Shown here one piece after another: positions 1-9,431 of a stretch of 9,431 nt of DNA. Every line of letters starts with the position of its first letter. Positions within the stretch are counted from its first letter, which is position 1. Source of the stretch: a bacterium (GTDB lineage Bacteria > Chloroflexota > Dormibacteria > UBA8260 > Bog-877). The notes beneath the pieces were generated by a model. That model did no database searches. It was not told the origin of the DNA and saw nothing but the letters and a program-made list of their open reading frames with translations. A program made the position numbers and the translations under genes. The DNA lies in assembly GCA_021802115.1 (NCBI GenBank), contig JAKABA010000152.1, positions 1 through 9,431 of the forward strand, in the 5' to 3' direction.

Positions 1-1193
1 TCCACCTCACCGAACACCCGCTCGAAATCCTGGGCGACCAGGGTGCGCACCTTCTGGGCGCGCAGGTAGTAGGCGTCGTAGTAACCGCTGCTGAGCACGT
101 AGGTGCCCAGAGCGATCCGGCGCCGCACCTCGGGCCCGAAGCCCTGGTGCCGCGCGTGCTCGTAGGCCTCACCCAGGTTGGCGGCGTCGCCGAACCCCGG
201 CCCGAATCGGACCCCGTCCATGCGCGCCAGGTTGCTGCTCACCTCCGCGGGCGCGATCACGTAGTAGGCGGCCAGCGCATATTCGGTGCTGGGCAGGGAC
301 ACCTCCACCACTCGCGCCCCCGCCCCCTCGAGCCAGGCGACCGCCCGGTCGAAGACCGCCCTCACCCCCGGCTCCACCCCCATGGCCAGGTACTCCTTGG
401 GGATCCCCACCTTGAGCCCCGACACACCCCTGAGGCAGGCGGCGCGGTAACCACCGGTCGTGGCTGCCGAGGAGGTCGCGTCGTGCGGGTCGTTGCCCGC
501 GATCGCCTCCAGCACCAGGGCGGCGTCGTCCACGGTCTTCGCCAGCGGCCCGACCTGGTCCAGGGAGCTCGCGAAGGCGATGAGCCCGTAGCGGCTCACC
601 CGGCCGTAGCTGGGCTTGACCCCGACCACCCCGCAGAACGAGGCCGGCAGCCGGATCGAACCCCCGGTGTCGCTCCCCAGGGTGGCGGCCGCCATCCTCG
701 CCGCGACCGCGACCGCCGACCCGCCGCTGGACCCCCCGGGGACGCGGTCTCGGGCCCAGGGGTTTCTGGTCTCCTGGAAGGCGGAGTTCTCATTGGAGCT
801 GCCCATGGCGAACTCGTCGCAGTTCAGCTTGCCCAGGCCGATCGCTCCCCTCCGGCCCAGACGCGCAACGACGGTGGCGTCATAGGGGGGGACGAATCCC
901 GTCAGGATCCGGCTCGCCGCGGTGGTCTCCACCCCCTTGGTGCAGAGCACGTCCTTGTACGCGACCGGGATCCCGAAGAGGTCGCCAGGGTCTTCAGCCG
1001 AACCCGCCAGCTCTGAGTCGCACTCAAGGGCCGTGGCCCGCGCCTGATCCTTGGTGGTCCGGAGAAAGGCTCCCAACTCCCCATCGAATCTCTCGATCTC
1101 CCGGTAGGCGGCATCGACCAGCTCCAGGGAACTGAACTCACGGGCCCTGAGGCCGCGCGCCATCTCCGCAATGGACAGGTCGAGGAGGGTCAC
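1..1193 (-). CDS. gatA: Asp/Glu-tRNA amidotransferase subunit A, partial (3' end outside window)
   Basis: Amidase-signature subunit of the GatCAB complex. It hydrolyses glutamine and passes ammonia to GatB, which converts misacylated Glu-tRNA(Gln) or Asp-tRNA(Asn). I translated about 397 codons from GTG at 1193 to the window edge with no stop. The Ser-cisSer-Lys triad of the family is visible: Lys80 in AYKD, cis-Ser155 in PGGSSGGSA and nucleophile Ser179 in GSDTGGSIR. The spacing matches the K79/S154/S178 triad I recall for Staphylococcus aureus GatA. Further GatA-type blocks are NCDEFAMGSSNENSAF (about 124-139) and FCGVVGVKPSYGRVSRYGL (about 186-204). The usual Gln after SIR is Leu here (SIRLPAS). 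The GTG start shares a GTGA with the gatC stop, so translation is probably coupled. About 80-90 C-terminal residues are missing, judged from typical GatA length. The gatC neighbour makes gatA much more likely than a generic amidase. Confidence 0.95.
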   Translation of the reverse strand, partial: MTLLDLSIAEMARGLRAREFSSLELVDAAYREIERFDGELGAFLRTTKDQARATALECDSELAGSAEDPGDLFGIPVAYKDVLCTKGVETTAASRILTGFVPPYDATVVARLGRRGAIGLGKLNCDEFAMGSSNENSAFQETRNPWARDRVPGGSSGGSAVAVAARMAAATLGSDTGGSIRLPASFCGVVGVKPSYGRVSRYGLIAFASSLDQVGPLAKTVDDAALVLEAIAGNDPHDATSSAATTGGYRAACLRGVSGLKVGIPKEYLAMGVEPGVRAVFDRAVAWLEGAGARVVEVSLPSTEYALAAYYVIAPAEVSSNLARMDGVRFGPGFGDAANLGEAYEHARHQGFGPEVRRRIALGTYVLSSGYYDAYYLRAQKVRTLVAQDFERVFGEV

Positions 1194-1507
1194 TGGATGG
1201 CGGGGACCCGGATCAGGCCGGCCTCATGGCTGGGGGCGTTGACGAGGGCCTCCTCCTGGCTCAAGCCGTCGACCACCACATCCTCGCGCATCACGTTGTA
1301 GAGGCCGCCGACCTGAGCGGTGGGGTCGACCTGATCGGTCGGAGCCTGCGCGAGCCGACCGACCGCGTTCACGATGTCAGCGAGCTGTCCCCCGAGCTCA
1401 CGGAGCTCGGATTCGGTCAACCCCAGTCTGGCGAGCCGGCTCAGGTGCGCGACCTGGGCTGGCTCGAAGACGGACGCCTTGAGCTCGGGCGCATTCTCAT
1501 CAGCCAC
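1190..1507 (-). CDS. gatC: Asp/Glu-tRNA amidotransferase subunit C
   Basis: Small scaffold subunit of GatCAB that wraps around the GatA-GatB interface and stabilises GatA. The protein is 105 aa from GTG at 1507, or 106 aa from the adjacent TTG at 1510, normal for GatC at about 95-105 aa. Family landmarks in order: an N-terminal helix with VAHLSRLARLGLTESEL (about residues 20-36), a second helix with LADIVNAVGRL, then DPTAQV, the NVMREDVV block, LSQEEALVNAP, and RVPAIQ at the C-terminus. No other in-frame ATG or GTG lies near the N-terminus, so the start is 1507 or 1510. No Shine-Dalgarno sequence precedes it. Instead a TATAAT at 1517-1522 ends 9 nt before the GTG, which suggests a leaderless message. 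Its TGA overlaps the gatA GTG by 4 nt. I am sure of the identity, less sure which of the two first codons is used. Confidence 0.93.
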   Translation of the reverse strand: MADENAPELKASVFEPAQVAHLSRLARLGLTESELRELGGQLADIVNAVGRLAQAPTDQVDPTAQVGGLYNVMREDVVVDGLSQEEALVNAPSHEAGLIRVPAIQ

Positions 1508-1512
1508 CAAGA

Positions 1513-2025
1513 GTGGATTATAGGAACGGCCAGCGCCAACTCCGGGAGATCAGCATCAGCACCCCAACCCCCGAGCCCGCGGCCTCCCCCCCGACCGAGC
1601 TCGCTCTGGAGGCGGCGGTGGAGGCCTTCGTAGCCACCCGTGCCGCCCGTCGGATCCTGGACAACCCGGGACGGCTGGGCGCGAATGCCGTTGTCCGGTC
1701 CCGTCCCATCTCCGGCGCCCGCCGGGCCAGCATCAAGGCGCAGAGCGCGATGGAGCAGGCCGCGGCCCAGCTCGAGCGCGCCCGGGACCGCTGGGGCGCC
1801 CTGATGAGGGGACTAGCGGCGGACCTGGATCTCTCTCCGGAGGAGCTGGTGCCGATGGCCGAGACCCGCGCCCTGCGGCTCGCGATCCTGGACGCCAGTC
1901 AGATCCTACGCGCGGCCATGGAGGCGGCAGCCAGGCTCGGAAATCTGGACGATCCTTCCAGCCGGGCCATCCAGGACGCCCTGGCGGCGCTGCAGCGCGC
2001 CGACCCGGGCGGGGTCGATCCGTAG
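1513..2025 (+). CDS. Hypothetical protein, probably all-helical
   Basis: I do not recognise this protein. It is 170 aa from GTG at 1513, ending at TAG 2023-2025. Codon third positions are overwhelmingly G or C, like the surrounding genes, which argues that it is really coded. Residues 1-30 are polar and Pro-rich (STPTPEPAASPPTE) and look disordered. Residues about 30-50 and 70-165 are rich in Ala, Leu, Arg and Glu and look like several amphipathic helices, with LSPEELVPMAETRALRLAIL near 107-126. There is no signal peptide, membrane span, cysteine cluster or nucleotide-binding motif. The start is doubtful. GTG 1513 has no ribosome binding site and lies 5 bp from the divergent gatC start. GTG 1618 (codon 36) has GGAGG at 1608-1612, 5 nt upstream, and would give 135 aa. 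It is convergent with ligA (55 nt between stops) and divergent from gatC, so it is probably transcribed alone. Confidence 0.7.
   Translation: MDYRNGQRQLREISISTPTPEPAASPPTELALEAAVEAFVATRAARRILDNPGRLGANAVVRSRPISGARRASIKAQSAMEQAAAQLERARDRWGALMRGLAADLDLSPEELVPMAETRALRLAILDASQILRAAMEAAARLGNLDDPSSRAIQDALAALQRADPGGVDP
1517..1522 (-). promoter_or_regulatory. Putative -10 element of the gatCA promoter
   Basis: The minus strand reads TATAAT here, a perfect sigma-70-type -10 hexamer in an otherwise very GC-rich region. It ends 6 nt before TTG (1510) and 9 nt before GTG (1507), so transcription would begin at or next to the gatC start codon. No good -35 hexamer sits 16-18 nt upstream; the closest TTG-containing match (TTGGCG, 1534-1539) is only 11 nt away. 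The element lies inside the first codons of the plus-strand gene if that gene starts at 1513. Promoter activity is inferred from sequence alone. Confidence 0.55.
1608..1612 (+). promoter_or_regulatory. Candidate Shine-Dalgarno deciding an alternative start at 1618
   Basis: GGAGG stands 5 nt before an in-frame GTG at 1618 inside the plus-strand hypothetical gene. Its spacing is better than anything upstream of the 1513 GTG. If used, the protein is 135 aa and the Pro-rich leader is untranslated, leaving about 110 bp between it and gatC for promoters. The match may also be chance, since GAG and GCG codons make such strings common here. Confidence 0.4.
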
Positions 2026-2080
2026 GCACCGGCCACACGCACCGGGGAGTCGCCTGCTCTGGTCAGCCCACCACCGCGGC

Positions 2081-6398
<4,318 letters not shown>

Positions 6399-6402
<4 letters not shown>

Positions 6403-7271
6403 GAGGACCTGGGGGAGTCGGCGACGGTCAGCTCGCCATAGAGCTCCGGTCGTCGATCCGCCACCGTGTCGTTGCGAGGGGTCCGGCGGCGGGCACGTCT
6501 GGCCCACTCCAGATCGATGGTCTCCAGCAGCAGAGCCTCCTCCGCAACCGGGGCCGGCCCCTGCAGCATGCTGCCATCGGGACCGACCAGGCAGCTGCAG
6601 CCGACAAAGCGGACTCCCCGCTCCTCCCCGATTCGGTCCGCCGCGGCCACGAAGACCTGGTTCTGAGTGGCGATCCCGACGCAGGCGTAATCGCCCATGG
6701 TCCAGCCGCGCTCGTCGGCTGCCTGTTTGCGGAAGTTGGCGACCCAGTTGGTGGGAACCGCCACCAGCTCCGCACCCTTGAGGGTCAAGACCCGAGCCGC
6801 CTCGGGGAACCAGAGGTCATAGCAGATGAGCACCCCGATCTTCCCGAACGGCAGCTGGAAGACCGGAAAGCCGGTGTCGCCGGGGGCGAAATAGCTCTTC
6901 TCGTCGTTGAAGAGGTGGGCCTTGCGGTACACCCCCACCACCCCCCCGGGTCCCAGGACCGCCGCCGCGTTGTAGCGGACGCCCCCGGCGTCCTCCGAGA
7001 AGCCGCAGACCACATGGACCGAGCGCTGCCGACAGATCTCCCCCCAGGCCGAGATCGTTTGGCCCGTCACTGCCTGTGCGCAGCGGGCAGCCTCATCCTC
7101 GCCCTGGAAGGTGTATCCCGAAGCGGCCAGCTCGGGGAGGATCACCAGATCGGCACCCGCGTCAACGGCCCTGCCGATCCATTCGGATCCCAGGCTGCGA
7201 TTGCGCTCAGGCTCCCCCACCTGGGGGGCGTACTGGCAGAGGGCGACGGTTACGCGGGGTGAGTCGGGCAT
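6399..7271 (-). CDS. Nitrilase-superfamily carbon-nitrogen hydrolase (amidase), substrate unknown
   Basis: Cytoplasmic hydrolase of the nitrilase/omega-amidase superfamily, 290 aa and a single CN-hydrolase domain. The Glu-Lys-Cys triad is complete: Glu47 in LPELAASGY, Lys117 in VYRKAHLF and Cys150 in LICYDLWFPE. GDTGFPVFQLPFGKIGVLICYD precedes the nucleophile as in family members, and the C-terminal RRPELYG tail resembles amidase and N-carbamoyl-hydrolase branches. The YDLWFPE context, with no nitrilase-type CWE, favours an amidase over a true nitrilase. The substrate (N-carbamoyl compound, omega-amide, aliphatic amide) cannot be chosen from sequence. No signal peptide. ATG 7271 is the only reasonable start; its ribosome site is weak, and a small 6-bp hairpin (7283-7297) lies between it and the groEL stop. 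It follows groEL by 26 nt and overlaps pcrA by 4 nt, so it is probably co-transcribed, though nothing known links it functionally to folding or repair. Confidence 0.9.
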
Positions 7272-7297
7272 GGACCCATTGTCCGTCCTGGGGACGG

Positions 7298-8962
7298 TCA
7301 GAAGTCCATGTCGTCCATGCCATCCATCCCGCCCATGCCGCCCATGCCACCCATCGGATCCCCGCCGCCCGGCATCGCGGCCGGCTCCGGCTCCGGCACA
7401 TCGGCCACGGCGGCCTCGGTGGTGAGCAGCATCGCCGCGACTGACGCCGCGCTCTCCAGGCTGGCCTTGACCACCTTGGTGGGGTCGACGATCCCCGCCT
7501 TGAGCAGGTCGCAGTACGCCAGCCGCTCGACGTCGAAGCCCTCGTGCTCACCCATCTCGCCAACCTTCTGGCAGACGACCGAACCCTCCACACCGGCATT
7601 GGCGGCGAGCTGCCTGGTGGGGATCTCGAGGGCCCGCCTCACGATCTCAACCCCGGTGCGCTCGTCCTCGTCGGCACCCAGGCCCTTCAGATGGGAGGCG
7701 GCCACCAGCAGGCTGCGCCCACCGCCGGGGAGGATCCCCTGCTCGACCGCGGCCTTGGTGGCCTCCAGGGCATCCTCCACCCGCTCCTTGCGCTCCTTGA
7801 GGTCGGTCTCGGTGGGAGCCCCGACCTTGATGACCGCAACCCCGCCCACCAGCCTGGCCTTGCGCTCCTGCAGCTTCTCACGGTCCCAGTCCGAGTCGGT
7901 CTCCTCGATCTGGCGCTGGAGCTCATCCACCCGGGCCCGGATCGCCGCCGAGCTGCCGCGACCCTCGACGACGGTGGTGTCGTCCTTGGTGACCACCACC
8001 CGCCGCGCCGAGCCGAGCTGGCGCTCCTGAACCCCCTCCAGAGTCAGCCCCAGGTCCTCCGAGATGACCTCCGCAGCGGTCAGGATCGCCAGGTCCTGAA
8101 GCATCGCGGTGCGCCGGTCTCCGAACCCGGGCGCCTTGACCGCCGAGCAGGTCAGGGTGCCGCGCAGCCGGTTCACGACCAGGGTGGCCAGCGCCTCACC
8201 ATCGATGTCCTCGGCCACCAGCAGCAGCGGCCGGCTCGCCTTCAGCGCCAGCTCCAGGACCGGTACGACGTCCTTGACGGCGGAGATCTTCCTCGAGGTG
8301 ATGAGGATCAGGGGGTCGTCCAGCACGGCCTCCATCGCCTTCTGGTCGGTGACCAGATACGGGGACACGAAGCCCCGATCGAACTGCATCCCCTCCACGA
8401 CCTTCACCTCGGTCTCGATGCCCGAGGATTCCTCCACGGTGATGACCCCGTCGGCGGTCACCTTGTCCATGGCGGTGGCGATCATCTCGCCAACCTCCTG
8501 GCTCCCGCTGGAGATGGTCGCCACGTGGGCGATGTCGGAGCGACCATCGACCGGCCGGCTCTGCTCGTCGAGCGACTTCAGCACCCGGGCCGTCGCCAGC
8601 TCTATCCCCCGCTTGAGCCCCATCGCCGAGGACCCCCCGGCCATGTTGCGAACCCCCTCTTCCACCAGCGCCTCCGCCAGCAAGGCGGCGGTGGTGGTGC
8701 CATCGCCGGCGCGGTCGTTGGCCCGCCGGGAGGCCTCGGCCAGCAGCTGCGCCCCCATGTTCTCGAAGTGGTCCGGAAGCTCGATGTCGCGCACGATGGT
8801 CGCGCCATCGGTCGAGATCTGCGGGCTCCCGTACTTGCGGTCTATGACCACCGATCGCCCTCGGGGCCCGAGGGTGGGACGCACCGCCGCCGCGACCTGG
8901 GCGGTGCCCCGCAGCAACGCCTCACGCGCCTGATCGTCGAACTTGAGCTGCTTGGCTGACAT
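7298..8962 (-). CDS. groEL: Chaperonin GroEL (Hsp60)
   Basis: ATP-driven double-ring chaperonin that encapsulates unfolded proteins under a GroES lid. It is 554 aa, close to the usual 540-550. Equatorial landmarks: TLGPRGR (30-36), AGDGTTTA with Asp87 (85-92), VEDAL with the ATP-hydrolysis Asp397, GGG (413-415) and AGIVDPTKV with Asp493. Apical domain: FDRGFVSPYLVTD (about 194-206), EDIDGEALATLVVN and KAPGFGDRR (about 276-284). The C-terminal Gly-Met tail is present. Departures from common sequence include Ala296-Ala297 in place of the Gly-Gly of TLTGG, Arg416 right after the nucleotide-site GGG, and GFDVERLAYCD where most have G-x-N-x-x-x-x-E-Y. All catalytic Asp residues remain, so it should be active. 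Start ATG 8962 has GGAGG 12 nt upstream, a rather long spacing. It is cistron 2 after groES and shares its CIRCE-controlled promoter. Confidence 0.98.
   Translation of the reverse strand: MSAKQLKFDDQAREALLRGTAQVAAAVRPTLGPRGRSVVIDRKYGSPQISTDGATIVRDIELPDHFENMGAQLLAEASRRANDRAGDGTTTAALLAEALVEEGVRNMAGGSSAMGLKRGIELATARVLKSLDEQSRPVDGRSDIAHVATISSGSQEVGEMIATAMDKVTADGVITVEESSGIETEVKVVEGMQFDRGFVSPYLVTDQKAMEAVLDDPLILITSRKISAVKDVVPVLELALKASRPLLLVAEDIDGEALATLVVNRLRGTLTCSAVKAPGFGDRRTAMLQDLAILTAAEVISEDLGLTLEGVQERQLGSARRVVVTKDDTTVVEGRGSSAAIRARVDELQRQIEETDSDWDREKLQERKARLVGGVAVIKVGAPTETDLKERKERVEDALEATKAAVEQGILPGGGRSLLVAASHLKGLGADEDERTGVEIVRRALEIPTRQLAANAGVEGSVVCQKVGEMGEHEGFDVERLAYCDLLKAGIVDPTKVVKASLESAASVAAMLLTTEAAVADVPEPEPAAMPGGGDPMGGMGGMGGMDGMDDMDF
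7307..7354 (-). repeat. 9-bp period repeat encoding the GroEL Gly-Met tail
   Basis: ATG codons recur exactly every 9 bp at 7307, 7316, 7325, 7334, 7343 and 7352 (left coordinate), giving MGGMGGMGGMDGMDDMDF-type repeats at the GroEL C-terminus. The units nearest the protein interior are close to GGCATGGGC. Gly-Gly-Met tails project into the folding cavity in most group I chaperonins, so this is an expected coding repeat. Its last three units are acidic (Asp-containing). Confidence 0.85.
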
Positions 8963-8998
8963 CTTGTTGCGATTCCTCCATCGAGCCGAGGGCTGGCG

Positions 8999-9028
8999 GC
9001 AGGCGGCGGCTGGTCAGCCGCCGCCTGC
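8999..9028 (-). other. Perfect 14-bp intercistronic hairpin between groES and groEL
   Basis: Arms at 8999-9012 and 9015-9028 are exact reverse complements (14 bp, nearly all G/C) around a 2-nt centre; in RNA the innermost pairs would open into a small loop. No run of U follows on the minus strand, so it is not a standard intrinsic terminator. It occupies most of the 81-nt gap, between the groES stop and the groEL ribosome site. Possible roles are an RNA processing or stability element that sets the GroEL:GroES ratio, or partial attenuation. Confidence 0.7.
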
Positions 9029-9043
9029 GTGCCGCTGCGAGGC

Positions 9044-9355
9044 TCAGGCCTTGCCGTTGGGGTTGACGACCGCCAGAATGTCCCGCTCCGACAGGATCAG
9101 GTATTCCTGCTCTTCGATCTTGATCTCCGAGCCGGCGTACTTGGCGTAGATCACGCGGTCCCCGACCTTCACGTCGAGCTCCACGCGCTGCCCGGTCTGC
9201 TCGTTGTACTTCCCGTTGCCCACCGCCTCGATGAGGCCCTCCTGGGGCTTCTCCTTGGCGGTGTCGGGAAGCACGATCCCACTCTTGGTGGTCTCCTCGC
9301 GCTCCAGGGGCTTGACGACGACGCGATCTGCCAGCGGACGTAGCTTGAGGCTCAT
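9044..9355 (-). CDS. groES: Co-chaperonin GroES (Hsp10)
   Basis: Seven-subunit lid that caps GroEL and closes the folding chamber. It is 103 aa, slightly longer than the 97-aa Escherichia coli protein and typical of many other phyla. [14 protein letters not shown] opens the beta-barrel (about 5-18). The mobile loop spans about 19-38 with the GroEL-contacting Ile-Val-Leu at 27-29. [13 protein letters not shown] (63-75) and [12 protein letters not shown] (86-97) complete the family pattern. Start ATG 9355 has a strong Shine-Dalgarno sequence (GAGGAGGAGG at 9361-9370, 5 nt from the ATG). It is the first gene after the CIRCE operator and is followed by groEL, the usual groESL order. Confidence 0.98.
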   Translation of the reverse strand: MSLKLRPLADRVVVKPLEREETTKSGIVLPDTAKEKPQEGLIEAVGNGKYNEQTGQRVELDVKVGDRVIYAKYAGSEIKIEEQEYLILSERDILAVVNPNGKA

Positions 9356-9360
9356 TGCGA

Positions 9361-9370
9361 CCTCCTCCTC
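9361..9370 (-). promoter_or_regulatory. Strong groES Shine-Dalgarno
   Basis: The minus strand reads GAGGAGGAGG, ending 5 nt before the groES ATG. This is the best ribosome binding site in the window, in keeping with a highly expressed gene. It begins only 3 nt downstream of the CIRCE operator. Confidence 0.85.
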
Positions 9371-9373
9371 TGA

Positions 9374-9400
9374 TTAGCACTCAACGGTACCGAGTGCTAA
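9374..9400 (-). promoter_or_regulatory. CIRCE operator (HrcA binding site)
   Basis: TTAGCACTC, 9 nt, GAGTGCTAA: a perfect 9-9-9 inverted repeat equal to the CIRCE consensus. CIRCE is bound by the heat-shock repressor HrcA, which needs GroEL for activity, so GroEL level feeds back on groESL transcription. The operator lies 18 nt upstream of the groES ATG and just downstream of a likely -10 element, the standard place for repression. hrcA itself is not in the window. Confidence 0.97.
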
Positions 9401-9401
9401 G

Positions 9402-9407
9402 AGTTTA
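9402..9407 (-). promoter_or_regulatory. Putative -10 element of the groESL promoter
   Basis: The minus strand reads TGCTAAACT, an extended -10 shape (TGN before TAAACT, 4 of 6 matches to TATAAT). Transcription would start about 7 nt downstream, inside the first CIRCE arm. The -35 would lie at the extreme window edge: TGCCAA is at 9426-9431, and the preceding base that could complete a TTGCCA is outside the window. The call is therefore tentative. Confidence 0.45.
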
Positions 9408-9431
9408 GCACCTCCGGGCGACCTGTTGGCA

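Noticed and set aside
147..1016. 289-codon open frame on the plus strand at the left end
   Set aside because: Opposite strand translates into a clear GatA with intact triad, so this is antisense noise.
2026..2080. Possible bidirectional terminator between the convergent plus-strand gene and ligA
   Set aside because: Only a short direct repeat (GCACCGG twice) is visible; no stable hairpin with a T run on either strand.
6403..6507. Upstream extension of pcrA to ATG 6507
   Set aside because: The extra 35 residues overlap the conserved amidase C-terminus and do not resemble helicase sequence; the GTGA overlap at 6402 is the better start.
7283..7297. Hairpin with 6-bp stem and 3-nt loop just after the groEL stop
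   Set aside because: Short stem and no U tract, so not supported as a terminator; noted only in the amidase entry.
7307..7354. Tandem repeat that could look like a satellite or CRISPR fragment
   Set aside because: It is the in-frame Gly-Met coding repeat of GroEL, with a 9-bp period and no spacers.
7544..8959. 471-codon open frame on the plus strand opposite groEL
   Set aside because: Shadow of groEL with low-complexity translation and no recognisable domain.

Overview
This is a GC-rich bacterial housekeeping segment. Its codons are strongly biased to G or C at the third position, and long spurious antisense reading frames result. All recognised genes lie on the minus strand; one unrecognised gene lies on the plus strand. 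No mobile element, CRISPR array, tRNA, rRNA or integration scar was seen. The lineage cannot be fixed from sequence alone. High GC, a CIRCE operator, GTG starts, GTGA start/stop overlaps and a GroEL with a Gly-Met tail would fit an actinobacterial or a chloroflexotal/dormibacterotal lineage (inference).

Layout, read in the direction of minus-strand transcription from the right end. A CIRCE operator (9374-9400) and a probable promoter precede groES (9044-9355) and groEL (7298-8962). These are separated by an 81-nt gap holding a perfect 14-bp hairpin. After 26 nt comes a nitrilase-superfamily amidase (6399-7271). It overlaps by 4 nt a PcrA/UvrD helicase (4138-6402), which is followed after 5 nt by the NAD-dependent DNA ligase ligA (2081-4132). 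The tight spacing suggests one long transcriptional unit: heat-shock chaperonin, an amidase of unknown substrate, then two DNA repair/replication enzymes.

The left end begins with an unrecognised, probably all-helical 170-aa (or 135-aa) plus-strand protein (1513-2025), convergent with ligA. It is divergent from gatC (1190-1507), which overlaps gatA (1-1193, cut by the window edge) by 4 nt. GatC and GatA are two of the three subunits of the tRNA-dependent amidotransferase that makes Gln-tRNA and/or Asn-tRNA by transamidation. A perfect TATAAT lies just upstream of gatC with no Shine-Dalgarno sequence, which suggests a leaderless mRNA.

I found no clear novel multi-gene system. The observations most worth checking are the unrecognised plus-strand gene and its start, the apparent leaderless gatCA promoter, the groES-groEL intercistronic hairpin, the extra CIRCE-like half-site, and the amidase embedded between chaperonin and repair genes.
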